Source: Candidatus Woodwardiibium gallinarum (GTDB lineage Bacteria; Bacillota; Clostridia; Oscillospirales; CAG-382). Taken from it: a DNA stretch of 35,429 bases. The translations under genes were made by a program, and so were the position numbers. The notes under the pieces were generated by a model, which had not been told where the DNA came from, searched no databases, and was given only the letters and a program-made list of their open reading frames with translations. Shown here piece after piece: positions 24,141-35,429 of the stretch. The stretch covers positions 1-35,429 of the forward strand of contig CAJFRY010000018.1 in NCBI GenBank assembly GCA_904419545.1. The letters run 5' to 3'. Each line of letters starts with the position of its first letter. Position 1 is the stretch's first letter.

Positions 24141-24857
24141 TCAGTTCGTGATAACGGTGCCGACCCGCTCACCCGAAGCGGCTTTATACAGGTTTTCCGG
24201 CTCGGCGAGCGAGAAAAGCAGAATGCGCAGGTCATTGTCGCGCGCAAACGCGCCGGCCGCGCCGTCGATAACCTGTAGGTTTTTTTCGATCAACTCAGCG
24301 TAGGTCAGCGATTCATAGCGCTTGGCGTCAGGATATTTTTTCGGGTCTTTATCGTACACATAATCTACAGCCTTGGCGGAGAGTACCGCATCGGCCTTCA
24401 GCTCGGCAGCGCGCAGCACCATCCCCGTATCGGTCGAAAAATAGGGATAGCCCACGCCGCAGGCGATGATGACCGCCTTCCCCGCGCACAGCAGTGCATC
24501 GGCTTTATACTGGGCGTATTCGCCGCACACCTGCGCCATCGGGATAGCCGAGAGCACCTCCGTCTCCAGCCCGGCTTTGATCAGATAATCCTGCACCGCA
24601 AGCGAATTGATGACGGTGGCAAGCATCCCCATATGGTCGCCGCGCACGCGGTCAATGTGCAGCCCCGCCTGCCGCGCGCCGCGCCAGATATTTCCCGCAC
24701 CGATGACGACGGCAACCTCTGTCCCAAGGTCCGCGACACGCTTAAGCTGGGCACAGATTGCCTCCAATCGGTCGTTATCGAAAATACCGTCCTTTCCGCC
24801 GAGCGCTTCGCCGCTGAGCTTGACGAGCACCCGCTTATAAACCGGCTGTGTTTCCAT
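24141..24857 (-). CDS. pyrH: UMP kinase
   Basis: PyrH phosphorylates UMP to UDP with ATP; it is a hexameric amino acid kinase-fold enzyme, normally regulated by GTP and UTP. The 238-residue protein shows VLVKLSGEALGG (ATP loop), VAVVIGAGNIWRG, DRVRGDHMGMLATVINSLA, and the second half FSTDTGMVLRAAELKADAVLSAKAVDYVYDKDPKKYP. The start ATG 24857 has GGAGG 11 nt and AAAGG 3 nt upstream. The frame is open further upstream, but that part overlaps the lipoprotein gene. It lies 56 nt after that gene and 95 nt before frr. The usual tsf-rpsB neighbours are absent, replaced by the lipoprotein. Confidence 0.97.
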   Translation of the reverse strand: METQPVYKRVLVKLSGEALGGKDGIFDNDRLEAICAQLKRVADLGTEVAVVIGAGNIWRGARQAGLHIDRVRGDHMGMLATVINSLAVQDYLIKAGLETEVLSAIPMAQVCGEYAQYKADALLCAGKAVIIACGVGYPYFSTDTGMVLRAAELKADAVLSAKAVDYVYDKDPKKYPDAKRYESLTYAELIEKNLQVIDGAAGAFARDNDLRILLFSLAEPENLYKAASGERVGTVITN

Positions 24858-24906
24858 ACGCCTTTCAACCTCCGTTTTCCCGCCGCGGCAGCCGCAGCCG
24901 TTTTTT

Positions 24907-24929
24907 CGCCTTCTCAGTCCGAGAAGGCG
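24907..24929. other. Stable hairpin on the lipoprotein stop codon
   Basis: A perfect 9-bp stem, CGCCTTCTC/GAGAAGGCG, with a 5-nt loop includes the lipoprotein TGA. In the minus-strand transcript it is followed by A residues, not U, so it is not a standard terminator. It may protect or process the mRNA between the lipoprotein and pyrH. Confidence 0.4.
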
Positions 24930-26329
24930 GCAAACTGTCTGTCCAACCGACTGCGCCAGCCGATGCGGAACATCGTGTACGGCGACAGTGCGGTCTCCTG
25001 TATATCCACCGGCACATAGCGCATCAGCTCGTTGGGACAATAGGCCTCGATGCGCTTGGCCGCGCTTGCAGAAAGATAGGGCGCATAAAGATCGTCCGCT
25101 CCGAAGAGATGCAGCATCTCATGCATGTACATACTCACGTTCGGCGCATATTCATAGGTATTGTCGGCCGTAAAGTACATCACACTGCGCTCGGCCGTAT
25201 ACATCTCATAATCGTAATACGCACTGTTGCAGGAAAGCGCATAGCTGCGCCCCTGCTTGTTCACGTGCAGCATTATACAATAGTTATCATAGCTGCCGGC
25301 ATCGCTGTTCCGAAGCACAAACGCTTCCAGCCCTTCGTCAAAGATCGTGCCTGTCCAGCCGAAATCCCTATAATCCACTGGCAGCACCGTATCCGTCCGG
25401 TAATGCAGGGAATCCGCCTCGCCGGTACAGAAAAGCTCCAGCTCCACGCCCTCGGACGCCGCCAGAGCGCCTAAGTATTCCGCGCCCTCACCGACCATTT
25501 GCAGCACACGGGCGGTTTCTTCGCCGCTCCAAGTGCTTTCTGGATCGGAGAGAAAGATGCTGACAATCAGACAGCGGCCGGTCAGACGCTTCGCGCTGCC
25601 CTCGTCCATACCGGTAGCAAAATCCGGCGACGCATGCCAGTCCGCAGCCTGCTCGAATTCGCGCAGCGCATCGCTGTATGCGAAATAGGTGCCGCGCCGC
25701 AGGAACCAGCCGCTGCCGGTGCGGACGGCGCCGAAACGCACGCCCAGTCCGCTTGGCGTCACCGCATAAAGCGAAGCGCCCGCAGCATTGATGTCCAGCA
25801 CCTGTACGTCATCAGCGACAAAAAAATCCGTAAAATCCAACATAAAATGCGAGGTGATATAGGTCTTCCCGTCCCGCTCGCTGACTGCAGGGCGTCCATA
25901 ATCGGGATAAGACAGGAATTCCTCCCGTCCGGCGCCGTCCACGCCGAACACCCTGTCAAACAACGCGGTCACGGCAGAAAAATCTGCGTATTTGCTTCCT
26001 TCCTCGGCAGGAAAGGGCGTATACGGATCAACCGCACCGTAATCCCCTTCAAGATAGATACGGCCGCAGACAAAGATTTCTGTCAGCTCACGGTCCGCCT
26101 CCAGCAGTGCGGGCAGCGCTTCGGTCAGCTCACCGATATAAAATAGCTGTTCCTCGGTAGCATGCTCGAGGTCAATGGCGCTGACAGCCGGCGCCGGCGC
26201 CGGCATATCCGTCCGCGACGGCGCGCTCCCGCTTTCCTCAGACGTCGGTATGCGGACACAGCCTGCCGCCAGAAGTACGGCCAGCAGCGAAAAGAGCGCG
26301 CAAATCCGTCCTATACACGTCCGTTTCAT
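24914..26329 (-). CDS. Lipoprotein with metzincin-like zinc protease motif
   Basis: A 471-residue predicted surface lipoprotein. The signal peptide (MKRTC, hydrophobic core, LLAAGC) places the lipidated cysteine at C24, followed by a disordered Ser/Pro/Ala-rich linker to about residue 50. Near the C-terminus, MHEMLHLFGADDLY contains HExxHxxGxxD (H403, E404, H407, G410, D413), the metzincin pattern with Asp as third zinc ligand, as known in snapalysin-type (M7) proteases. M436 in CPNELMRY is a plausible Met-turn, and SPYTMFRIGW follows. The middle part (about 60-300) is not recognised. The start ATG 26329 is chosen because it begins the signal peptide; a longer start at 26383 is unlikely. A strong promoter lies at 26423-26451. 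Activity and substrate are inference. Confidence 0.85.
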   Translation of the reverse strand: MKRTCIGRICALFSLLAVLLAAGCVRIPTSEESGSAPSRTDMPAPAPAVSAIDLEHATEEQLFYIGELTEALPALLEADRELTEIFVCGRIYLEGDYGAVDPYTPFPAEEGSKYADFSAVTALFDRVFGVDGAGREEFLSYPDYGRPAVSERDGKTYITSHFMLDFTDFFVADDVQVLDINAAGASLYAVTPSGLGVRFGAVRTGSGWFLRRGTYFAYSDALREFEQAADWHASPDFATGMDEGSAKRLTGRCLIVSIFLSDPESTWSGEETARVLQMVGEGAEYLGALAASEGVELELFCTGEADSLHYRTDTVLPVDYRDFGWTGTIFDEGLEAFVLRNSDAGSYDNYCIMLHVNKQGRSYALSCNSAYYDYEMYTAERSVMYFTADNTYEYAPNVSMYMHEMLHLFGADDLYAPYLSASAAKRIEAYCPNELMRYVPVDIQETALSPYTMFRIGWRSRLDRQFAAFSD

Positions 26330-26422
26330 AGCCCGCCCCTTTCTTTCCGTTTCATTTATCCGACAATCCGCAAAGCACACCAAACGCGCTGCCGGGCCGT
26401 TCGGTTTCCGCTATGTTTTATC

Positions 26423-26451
26423 ATTATAACACCAATCAGCGTATCGCGCAA
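26423..26451 (-). promoter_or_regulatory. Sigma-A promoter of the lipoprotein-pyrH-frr-uppS unit
   Basis: The -35 TTGCGC (26446-26451), a 17-nt spacer and a perfect -10 TATAAT (26423-26428) with extended TG (TGTTATAAT). The leader is about 87 nt. The -10 is strong; the -35 matches four of six bases. Confidence 0.82.
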
Positions 26452-26462
26452 GTCCTTTTCTA

Positions 26463-27089
26463 TTAACAAAATGCGCTGCCGTCTGCCTGCAGGAAGCGCA
26501 GGCGCATCACACGGACGTCGTCGGCCGTCGGGTCGAGGAACGACGCGATATACGACGGATTGAGATAGCTCTCACCCGAAGCATCCACCGTCGCTTCGAG
26601 AGTCAGGCCGTCCGCCGTCTGCGCGACCGAACAGTCGCGGATGAGCGGGCGGATGTCCAGCGTGCGGACGCCGGATTTGCCGCGCTTTTCCACAGGCATC
26701 GGGCCGGACAGCGCCGCCGTGACCTCCGCCGCCGTACGGGCCGTAACCATACCTATTCGATAAGCCGCGTATTTTATGCGCTTGATGGGAAAAACCGGTT
26801 CCGACGCGGACGTCACGCGCAGTCCGGGCGGAAAGGCCGCCGCCAGCCGGGCGGTGATTTCGGCATAATCGGCACCGCCGATCTGCATATCCACAAACTC
26901 GCAGACGCTCTCCTGATAAAGGGAAAGGGGCATGGAAAAGACCATCTTCGGATGCGGGTTGAACCCCTCGGTCTGCCGAACCGAAAGTCCGCTGCGTTCG
27001 ACGGCGCGCCGAACGGCGCGCTGGAGATCGAGGTGCGAAATGTACCGCGCCAACCCTGTTTTTTCAAAGAACACTCTTACGGGCAGCAT
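26463..27089 (-). CDS. DUF2344 / TIGR03936 radical SAM-associated protein
   Basis: A 208-residue protein of the DUF2344 family, found next to or fused with TIGR03960 radical SAM proteins. It begins [20 protein letters not shown], contains the family signature GFNPHPKMVFSMPLSL, and has a C-terminal segment SYLNPSYIASFL. The start ATG 27089 has GGAGG 9 nt upstream, and the gene overlaps the end of the radical SAM gene by 13 nt in another frame. Its biochemical role is unknown; association with radical SAM genes and, in many genomes, with ribosome or RNase E/G genes suggests RNA or ribosome modification, which is inference. It has no membrane segments. Confidence 0.93.
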   Translation of the reverse strand: MLPVRVFFEKTGLARYISHLDLQRAVRRAVERSGLSVRQTEGFNPHPKMVFSMPLSLYQESVCEFVDMQIGGADYAEITARLAAAFPPGLRVTSASEPVFPIKRIKYAAYRIGMVTARTAAEVTAALSGPMPVEKRGKSGVRTLDIRPLIRDCSVAQTADGLTLEATVDASGESYLNPSYIASFLDPTADDVRVMRLRFLQADGSAFC

Positions 27090-28909
27090 GAACGTTTCCC
27101 TCCCAGACGATTTGCACCGCAGCCGGAACATTGGGTACGGCAATCGGGCGTGGTTTCAGCCGCGCGCGCCTTTTCGGATTCACGAACCAAAAACGCGCGG
27201 CTGACGCCGCAGTCGATGTGGTCCCACGGCAGCAGCTCGTCGTACGCCCGGCGGCGCGCCGCGTAGAAATCCGGATCGATGCCGGCGGCGGCAAATGCTT
27301 CCATCCACGTATCGAAGCGGAAGAACTCATCCCAGCCGTCCAGACGCTGCCCGCGTTCGACCGCCTCTAAAATCGCGCGCGACAGCCGCCGGTCGCCGCG
27401 CGCGAACACGGCTTCTATGTATGACACGTGCGCGTCATGGTAATGGTAGGTGATTTTGCGGGTACGAATGGCGTCTCTGAGAAGCTGCTGCTTGCGCTCG
27501 AGCTCGGCGATCGAATCCTGCGGCTCCCACTGGAACGGCGTAAACGGCTTGGGCACGAAGCAGGACACGCTCACCGTCACGTTGAAGCCCTTGCCGTTGC
27601 GCTTGGTCTCGTAAAACGCATCCACAATCCGCTGCGCGAGCACTGCGATGCCCTCGACATCCGCGTCGGTCTCGGTGGGCAGCCCGTTCATAAAATAGAG
27701 CTTGAGCGACGTGCGGCCGTTGGCGAACGCCTCGCGGCAGCCCGCAAGGATTTCATCCTCCGTGATATTTTTATTGATAACGTCGCGCAGCCGCTGGGTT
27801 CCCGCCTCAGGCGCAAAAGTCAGCCCGCTCTTGCGCACGCTCATCACCTTGCGCATCAGCTCGCCGTAAAAGGCGTCAATGCGCATCGACGGCAGCGAAA
27901 GGCTGATGCTGCGCGGCTCGGTCCAGCCGAGCAGCGTGTCGATCAGCCGGCGAATCTCCGAATAGTCGCTGATCGAAAGCGAGGAGAGTGAAATCTCCGA
28001 ATAGCCGCTGTAGCGGATACAATCGGCGGCGCAGGCATTGATCTTCTCCACCGATTTTTCACGGTAGGGGCGGTAAACAATCCCCGCCTGGCAGAAGCGG
28101 CAGCCGCGGATGCAGCCGCGCGAGGTTTCCATCGTCACGCGGTCGTGCACCGTCTCGAGGAAGGGCACGGCGGCGTCGGCCGGGAAATAGGCCGTGTCCA
28201 GATCGTGGATGACGCGCTTGGTGATGCGCGCGGGGACGCCCTCGCAGTTGGGCGTGAAGGAAGCGAGCGTACCGTCCCCGTTGTACGCCACATCATAAAG
28301 CGAGGGGACGTAAAAGCCGTCCAGCTTCGCGGCGCGGAGGAGAAACTCGCGCTTCGTCAGGCCCTTTTCGCGGCACTCGTGATAGAGCGTAAGCAGCTCG
28401 GGCAGCGCCTCCTCCCCCTCTCCGATGGAAAAGACATCGAAGAAGTCGGCCATCGGCTCGGGGTTATAGGTACAGGGACCGCCGCCGAGGATAAGCGGCG
28501 CATCCTCGCCGCGTTCGCGCGCCAGCGGCGGAATGCCGGACAGCAGCAGCATATTGACCACGTTGGTATAACACAGCTCGTACTGCATCGTAAAGGCCAC
28601 GACATCGAAGGTATCCAGCGGGTCGCCGCTTTCGAGCGCGTACAGCTTTGTACCGGTCTCGCGCAGCGCGCGTTCCATGTCCGCCCAGGGCGCGAAACAG
28701 CGCTCGCAGCCGAGGAAGTCCAGCTTGTTCAGCACGCCGGTGAGGATCTTCATCCCCAGATTGGACATGCCGATCTCGTACGTGTCGGGGAAGCAGAAGC
28801 ACATCCGCACGGATGCGTTTTCCTTTAAGGTCTCGCCGAACTCGCCTCCGGTATAGCGTCCCGGCTTCTCCACCCGCCGCAGCAGGCTTGCGTAGCGGTC
28901 GGTTTTCAC
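27077..28909 (-). CDS. TIGR03960 family B12-binding/radical SAM protein
   Basis: A 610-residue radical SAM enzyme of unknown reaction. The N-terminal part (to about residue 200) resembles a cobalamin-binding-like domain: [36 protein letters not shown] and [14 protein letters not shown]. The [4Fe-4S] cysteines are in [20 protein letters not shown] (CxxxCxxC). [20 protein letters not shown] and [15 protein letters not shown] are further core motifs. The C-terminus has a second cysteine group, CRTQCSGCG and CC, possibly an extra metal site. The start is GTG 28909, overlapping the uvrA stop as GTGA. The DUF2344 partner follows with a 13-nt overlap. Confidence 0.94.
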   Translation of the reverse strand: MKTDRYASLLRRVEKPGRYTGGEFGETLKENASVRMCFCFPDTYEIGMSNLGMKILTGVLNKLDFLGCERCFAPWADMERALRETGTKLYALESGDPLDTFDVVAFTMQYELCYTNVVNMLLLSGIPPLARERGEDAPLILGGGPCTYNPEPMADFFDVFSIGEGEEALPELLTLYHECREKGLTKREFLLRAAKLDGFYVPSLYDVAYNGDGTLASFTPNCEGVPARITKRVIHDLDTAYFPADAAVPFLETVHDRVTMETSRGCIRGCRFCQAGIVYRPYREKSVEKINACAADCIRYSGYSEISLSSLSISDYSEIRRLIDTLLGWTEPRSISLSLPSMRIDAFYGELMRKVMSVRKSGLTFAPEAGTQRLRDVINKNITEDEILAGCREAFANGRTSLKLYFMNGLPTETDADVEGIAVLAQRIVDAFYETKRNGKGFNVTVSVSCFVPKPFTPFQWEPQDSIAELERKQQLLRDAIRTRKITYHYHDAHVSYIEAVFARGDRRLSRAILEAVERGQRLDGWDEFFRFDTWMEAFAAAGIDPDFYAARRRAYDELLPWDHIDCGVSRAFLVRESEKARAAETTPDCRTQCSGCGANRLGGKRSCCP

Positions 28910-31746
28910 TGTTTTGTCCCCTCCTTTGCCGCCTCTAAGACAGCTTTGAGATACTGGCCGGTGTAGGAGTTGGGGTTGGCCGCCAGTTCCTCCGGCGTGC
29001 CGGTGCCGACGACCGTACCGCCCTTGTCGCCGCCCTCCGGGCCCATATCGATGATATAATCGGCGTTTTTGATCAGGTCAAGATTATGCTCGATGACGAC
29101 GACGGTATTTCCCGCGTCCACAAGACGATTGAGCACCTCGCGCAGCTTGTCCACGTCTGCGGTGTGCAGGCCTGTGGTCGGCTCGTCGAGCACGTAGAGC
29201 GTGCGGCCGGTGGCAACCTTGGACAGCTCGGTGGACAGCTTCACGCGCTGCGCCTCGCCGCCCGACAGCGTGGTGGAAGCCTGTCCGATTTTGATATAGC
29301 CCAAGCCCACCTCGGAGAGCGTCTTCAGCTTGCGGTAAATGCGTTTATAATTGGAAAAGAATTCGCAGCCCTCGTCCACGGTCATTTCGAGCACGTCGTA
29401 GATGCTCTTGCCCTTATACTTGACCTCGAGCGTCTCGCGGTTATAGCGGCGTCCCTTACAGACATCGCAGGTGACGTAGACGTCGGGCAGGAAGTGCATC
29501 TCGATGACAAGCGTGCCGTCGCCCTGGCAGGCTTCGCAGCGGCCGCCCTTGACGTTGAAGGAGAACCTTCCCTCCTTATACCCGCGCGCCTTCGCCTCGG
29601 GCGTGGCGGCGAACACGGCGCGGATGTCCGAAAACAGGCCCGTGTAGGTCGCCGGATTCGAGCGCGGCGTGCGGCCGATGGGCGACTGGTCGATGGCGAC
29701 GATTTTGTCGATCTCCTCTGCCCCGAGGATGTCGGTATGCTTGCCGGGCGTGGGCATCTGCCGGCCGAGCCGGCGGCCGACGCCGTTGAGCAGAATCGAA
29801 TTGACCAGCGACGACTTCCCCGAGCCGGAAACGCCGGTGACGCACACAAAGCAGCCGAGCGGAAAACGGACGTCGATATTTTTGAGGTTGTTTTCCCGCG
29901 CGCCGACAACGGTGATAAACTTGCCGTTGCCCGGACGGCGTACAGCAGGCACCTCGACGCGGCGGCGTCCGGACAGGTAGTCGCCGGTGATCGAGCCTTC
30001 AAAGTTCATCAGCTCCTGCGGGGTGCCGGAAAAAATGACATTGCCGCCGTTCACGCCGGCCGCCGGTCCGATATCGACAATATAGTCCGCCTCGCGCATC
30101 GTCTCCTCGTCATGCTCGACGACGATGAGGGTATTGCCGAGATCGCGCAGACGCTTGAGCGTGTCGATGAGCTTGCCGTTGTCGCGCTGGTGGAGACCGA
30201 TGCTCGGCTCGTCGAGGATATAAAGCACGCCGACGAGCGAGGACCCGATCTGCGTGGCCAGCCGGATGCGCTGCGCCTCGCCGCCCGACAGCGTTCCGGC
30301 CTTACGGGCGAGTGTGAGGTATTCCAGCCCCACGCTTTTGAGGAAGCCGAGACGCGAACGGATTTCCTTGCGGATTTCCTTGGCGATCAGCTCCTCGGTC
30401 TTGCTCAGCTTCAATTCCTCGAAGAAATCGACCAGCGCGCTGACCGAAAGCGAACAGAGCTCACTGATATTCATCCCGCCGACGGTAACGGCGAGCGATT
30501 CCTTTTTCAACCGCTTTCCGCCGCAGGTCGGACAGGGTACGTCCTTCATAAACGCCTGATAGTACTCGCGCTGCTCGAAATCGGTCTGCGCGTCGTAACG
30601 ACGCTTGACCGCTTCCAGCACGCCCTCAAAGCGCGGCTCGGTATAGTCGCGGTTTTTCTTATCCTTGATATTGCCGTAAAGCAGCACGTGAAGCGCCTCG
30701 TCGGAGAAGTCCTTGATCGGCGTATGGAGCGTAAACCCATACTTCTTTCCGAGCGCTGCGAACAGCGTACCGGAATAGCTGCCCGGCTCGATCGTTTTGA
30801 AGCCGTTGACTGCAATGGCGCCGCCATAGAGCGACAGGCTTTTATCGGGGATGACCAGATCGGGCGAGACAACGAAGGATTCGCCCAGCCCGTCGCAGTC
30901 GGGGCAGGCGCCGAACGGGCTGTTGAACGAAAACATGCGCGGCGCCAGCTCACCGAGCGAAATCCCATGTGTCTTACAGGCATAGTTCTGCGAGAAGGTC
31001 AGCTCCTCTTCCGTCCCGTCCGGGTGGAGGATGACCACACGAATCATCCCGCCGGACAGCGACGCAGCGGTTTCGATGCTGTCGGTCAGGCGGGTGCCGA
31101 TGGTTTCCTTCTGCATCACGAGGCGGTCCACAACGATATCGATGGAATGCTTGATGTTCTTATCCAACTCGATTTTTTCAGACAGATCGTACATGCTTCC
31201 GTCCACACGGACGCGGACATAGCCGCTCTTGGCCGCGTCCTCGAAGACCTTCTCGTGCATACCCTTCTTCGCACTGACCACCGGCGCGAGGACCATAAAG
31301 CGCTCGCCGTTCTCCAGCTCCATCAGCTGCGAGACAATCTCGTCGACCGACTGCTGCTTGATGATCTCGCCGCAGACCGGGCAGTGGGGAACGCCGATGC
31401 GCGCATAGAGCAGACGCAGATAGTCGTAAATTTCCGTAACGGTACCGACGGTCGAGCGCGGGTTCTTCGAGGTGGTTTTCTGATCGATGGAAATCGCCGG
31501 TGACAGCCCTTCGATGGAATCGACGTCGGGCTTGTCCAGCTGCCCCAGAAACATCCGCGCGTAGGACGAGAGCGACTCGACAAACCGCCGGTGTCCCTCG
31601 GCATACAATGTATCGAAGGCCAGCGATGACTTTCCGGAGCCGGAAAGTCCCGTAAACACGATGAATTTATCGCGCGGAATGGTGAGCGAGACGTTTTTCA
31701 GGTTGTGCACCCGCGCGCCCTTGATGATGATATCGGTTGATGCCAT
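28906..31746 (-). CDS. uvrA: Excinuclease ABC subunit A
   Basis: UvrA is the damage-sensing ATPase of nucleotide excision repair and loads UvrB. The 946-residue protein has two ABC modules: Walker [13 protein letters not shown] (near residue 32) and [12 protein letters not shown], signatures [16 protein letters not shown] and [15 protein letters not shown], and Walker B-like [12 protein letters not shown] and [12 protein letters not shown]. Zinc modules include CPVCGE, CPTCGG and [14 protein letters not shown] with CDVCKG. The start ATG 31746 follows AAGGAG. It lies 32 nt after the cardiolipin synthase-like gene rather than directly after uvrB, and it is coupled to the radical SAM gene by GTGA. 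Confidence 0.98.
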   Translation of the reverse strand: MASTDIIIKGARVHNLKNVSLTIPRDKFIVFTGLSGSGKSSLAFDTLYAEGHRRFVESLSSYARMFLGQLDKPDVDSIEGLSPAISIDQKTTSKNPRSTVGTVTEIYDYLRLLYARIGVPHCPVCGEIIKQQSVDEIVSQLMELENGERFMVLAPVVSAKKGMHEKVFEDAAKSGYVRVRVDGSMYDLSEKIELDKNIKHSIDIVVDRLVMQKETIGTRLTDSIETAASLSGGMIRVVILHPDGTEEELTFSQNYACKTHGISLGELAPRMFSFNSPFGACPDCDGLGESFVVSPDLVIPDKSLSLYGGAIAVNGFKTIEPGSYSGTLFAALGKKYGFTLHTPIKDFSDEALHVLLYGNIKDKKNRDYTEPRFEGVLEAVKRRYDAQTDFEQREYYQAFMKDVPCPTCGGKRLKKESLAVTVGGMNISELCSLSVSALVDFFEELKLSKTEELIAKEIRKEIRSRLGFLKSVGLEYLTLARKAGTLSGGEAQRIRLATQIGSSLVGVLYILDEPSIGLHQRDNGKLIDTLKRLRDLGNTLIVVEHDEETMREADYIVDIGPAAGVNGGNVIFSGTPQELMNFEGSITGDYLSGRRRVEVPAVRRPGNGKFITVVGARENNLKNIDVRFPLGCFVCVTGVSGSGKSSLVNSILLNGVGRRLGRQMPTPGKHTDILGAEEIDKIVAIDQSPIGRTPRSNPATYTGLFSDIRAVFAATPEAKARGYKEGRFSFNVKGGRCEACQGDGTLVIEMHFLPDVYVTCDVCKGRRYNRETLEVKYKGKSIYDVLEMTVDEGCEFFSNYKRIYRKLKTLSEVGLGYIKIGQASTTLSGGEAQRVKLSTELSKVATGRTLYVLDEPTTGLHTADVDKLREVLNRLVDAGNTVVVIEHNLDLIKNADYIIDMGPEGGDKGGTVVGTGTPEELAANPNSYTGQYLKAVLEAAKEGTKQ

Positions 31747-31778
31747 TTCTTTTTCTCCTTCGTAAATACAATACGCAA

Positions 31779-33332
31779 TCAGACCAGCGGCGCGAACAGC
31801 CGCATGATGCGGCCCGCGATCCGTTTGAAAACACCGTAGCTCTTATAGGTCGCTTCCGTAATGGGACGGCAGAGGCCGAACGTCTCCTCGAAATCCGCGC
31901 GGACGGTTCCGACAGCGGGGTGGCGGCAGAGATAAACGGCGTTCTCGAAGGTCAAAAACAGGCTGCGGTAATCGAGGTTGACCGTTCCGACGACCGCCTT
32001 CTCATCATCGGACAAAAACACCTTGCTGTGCAGCATCCCGGGCGCGTAGGCGTACAGCTTGACGCCGCCGGACAGCAACTCTCGGTAGTAGGTGATGCCG
32101 ATGGTTTTTGCGATCGGCTCGTCGCACTGCCCGGGCAGGAGGATGCGCACATCCACGCCGCGCTGTGCCGCATAAACCAATGCGCTCTTGAGCTCGCTGT
32201 CAATGACGAGGTAAGGCGTCATAATATACACATAGCTGCGGGCGGTATTGAGGATATCGAGATATACTGCGCGGCAGACGTTATACGCATCAAAAGGCTG
32301 ATCGGTATAAGGGACGACGAAGCCGCCCGAAGGGACAAAATATTTTTTAAGGAACGGCTCAAACGCCTCCTGCCGGCGTTCGGTCAGATTCCACATTTGC
32401 AGATAAGAAACCGTCATCGAATCGACGGCCTCGCCGGTCACGCGCAGGCCGCAGTCCTTCCAGTGCCCGCACTTGCGGGTAACGGCATTGATATATTCGT
32501 CGGCGATGTTGATGCCGCCGGTGAAAGCGACCGTCCCGTCAACGATACAGACCTTGCGGTGGTCGCGGTTGTTCTGGTGAGTGGAGAGGATGGGCGACAT
32601 CGGGGAAAACACCTTACAGCGGATGCCCGCCGCACGGATGACTTTATAATAGCCGGGCGGCGCCTTGGACAAGCTGCCGACCGCATCGTACATCAAGCGG
32701 ACGTCCAGCCCCTCTGCCGCCTTTTCCCGAAGCAGGGCAAACAGCGCGTCCCACATCTCGCCCTCCTCCAAAATGAAGTATTCGAGGAAGATGAATTCCC
32801 GCGCGCCTTCAACGGCACGCAGGATATCGGGGAACATCTCGTCCCCGAGCCGGTAATAGGTACAGTCGGTATTGATATAGGCCGGAAAGCCGCGCTTCTC
32901 CAGATAGCCGGTGACATCCGCCCCGCCCGCCAGCGCACGGACGGCCGCTACGGCGCTTTCGTCCCGCGGACGCACCTCGGCGGCAGCCGCGTCGGAAGCG
33001 GCGATGCGGCGGCGGATCAGCCGCGTGCCGAGCTGCAGACGGACGAACAGGTAAATAACAGCGCCCACGACGGGCAGGGCCGCGACCGGAACCATCCAGA
33101 CGAGCCTGAAGTCCGGATTGTCATCACGATTGACAATACAGAGGATGACGAGCGCCGACAGCACCAGAAAACCCGCATAAACATAAGCGGCGTATTGCGA
33201 CAAGTCGATGACCAGCCAAATCAGCAGCACGGCCTGCGCAACCAGCGCCAAAATCACAATCGTGGTCTTGGAAAGCAGCAGCTTGCCCAGCGTGCCCCAA
33301 AAGCTTTTCTGAACGGCTTTTGGCCGGCCCAT
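31779..33332 (-). CDS. cls: Cardiolipin synthase-like phospholipase D family protein
   Basis: A 517-residue membrane enzyme of the bacterial cardiolipin synthase type, which joins two phosphatidylglycerols. Two or three N-terminal membrane helices (about 20-100) precede the two phospholipase D HKD motifs: [15 protein letters not shown] with [10 protein letters not shown], and later [20 protein letters not shown]. Both are complete. [18 protein letters not shown] between helices and first HKD is also typical. The start ATG 33332 follows AGAGG and lies 22 nt after uvrB. It stands between uvrB and uvrA, so it is read with DNA repair genes. A related transfer reaction cannot be excluded. Confidence 0.93.
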   Translation of the reverse strand: MGRPKAVQKSFWGTLGKLLLSKTTIVILALVAQAVLLIWLVIDLSQYAAYVYAGFLVLSALVILCIVNRDDNPDFRLVWMVPVAALPVVGAVIYLFVRLQLGTRLIRRRIAASDAAAAEVRPRDESAVAAVRALAGGADVTGYLEKRGFPAYINTDCTYYRLGDEMFPDILRAVEGAREFIFLEYFILEEGEMWDALFALLREKAAEGLDVRLMYDAVGSLSKAPPGYYKVIRAAGIRCKVFSPMSPILSTHQNNRDHRKVCIVDGTVAFTGGINIADEYINAVTRKCGHWKDCGLRVTGEAVDSMTVSYLQMWNLTERRQEAFEPFLKKYFVPSGGFVVPYTDQPFDAYNVCRAVYLDILNTARSYVYIMTPYLVIDSELKSALVYAAQRGVDVRILLPGQCDEPIAKTIGITYYRELLSGGVKLYAYAPGMLHSKVFLSDDEKAVVGTVNLDYRSLFLTFENAVYLCRHPAVGTVRADFEETFGLCRPITEATYKSYGVFKRIAGRIMRLFAPLV

Positions 33333-33354
33333 AATTCCTCTCCCCTTTTCCCGT

Positions 33355-35310
<1,956 letters not shown>

Positions 35311-35364
35311 AGCAAGAACCTCCCTTTTTCCGAATTTATTACAGCTCCTATAGGGTAAAAAAAC

Positions 35365-35419
35365 CGTCAACACGCATATTCTGTTTCAACGCAAAAATCG
35401 CTAAAAATGTCTGTTGACG
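35365..35419. repeat. Separated inverted repeat upstream of uvrB
   Basis: CGTCAACA (35365-35372) and TGTTGACG (35412-35419) are perfect 8-bp inverted arms 39 nt apart. Each arm contains a TTGACG, a near-consensus -35, pointing outward. The minus-facing one has no good -10 toward uvrB at 16-18 nt. The other points out of the window. This could be a divergent control region or a protein-binding pair. Confidence 0.4.
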
Positions 35420-35429
35420 AATTCAGTTA

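Noticed and set aside
29086..31503. An 805-codon open frame on the plus strand opposite uvrA
   Set aside because: It mirrors the codon bias of a GC-rich gene, has a low-complexity composition without recognisable domains, and uvrA on the minus strand is certain. The same applies to the plus frames at 33496-35205 and 1227-1949.

Overview
The window is 35.4 kb of a GC-rich (about 57-60 %) chromosome from a Firmicute, most likely a member of the Clostridia. The signs are a Gram-positive type PolC, the gene order frr-uppS-cdsA-dxr-rseP-ispG-polC, a short HisG that needs HisZ, and the paired TIGR03960 radical SAM / DUF2344 genes. Every gene I can support reads on the minus strand, so transcription runs from high to low coordinates. 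I see no rRNA, tRNA, CRISPR array, integrase or intact insertion sequence. The long plus-strand reading frames are antisense shadows.

In order of transcription: (1) 35310-26463, uvrB, a cardiolipin synthase-like gene, uvrA, a radical SAM protein and its DUF2344 partner. (2) 26329-22781, a lipoprotein with a metzincin-like zinc motif behind its own strong promoter, then pyrH, frr and uppS. (3) 22780-22189, an unusual AT-richer spacer of about 590 bp that splits the normally compact uppS-cdsA block. It holds inverted repeats, a plus-facing terminator and frameshifted coding-like remnants. (4) 22167-13683, cdsA, dxr, rseP, ispG and polC, almost all joined by 1- or 4-nt overlaps. (5) 13504-6029, a ten-gene histidine operon in the order hisZ-G-D-C-B-H-A-F-I-E, starting at a near-consensus promoter with a 12-bp palindrome on its -10. 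(6) 5707-690, a PHP-family histidinol phosphatase (the step missing from the main his operon), an Lrp/AsnC regulator, an aminotransferase, ispE and a GT39-like membrane glycosyltransferase. This unit has a clear promoter and a leader of about 280 nt rich in repeats. (7) 548-1, the start of an unrecognised gene of lower GC.

Together the genes cover all of histidine biosynthesis from PRPP, three MEP isoprenoid steps (Dxr, IspE, IspG), polyprenyl diphosphate and CDP-diacylglycerol synthesis, replication, ribosome recycling and excision repair. Most of this is core genome. The least explained parts are the histidinol phosphatase leader (5708-5995), the uppS-cdsA spacer (22189-22780), the metzincin-like lipoprotein, the repeat-bearing HisD tail and the low-GC gene at the left edge.
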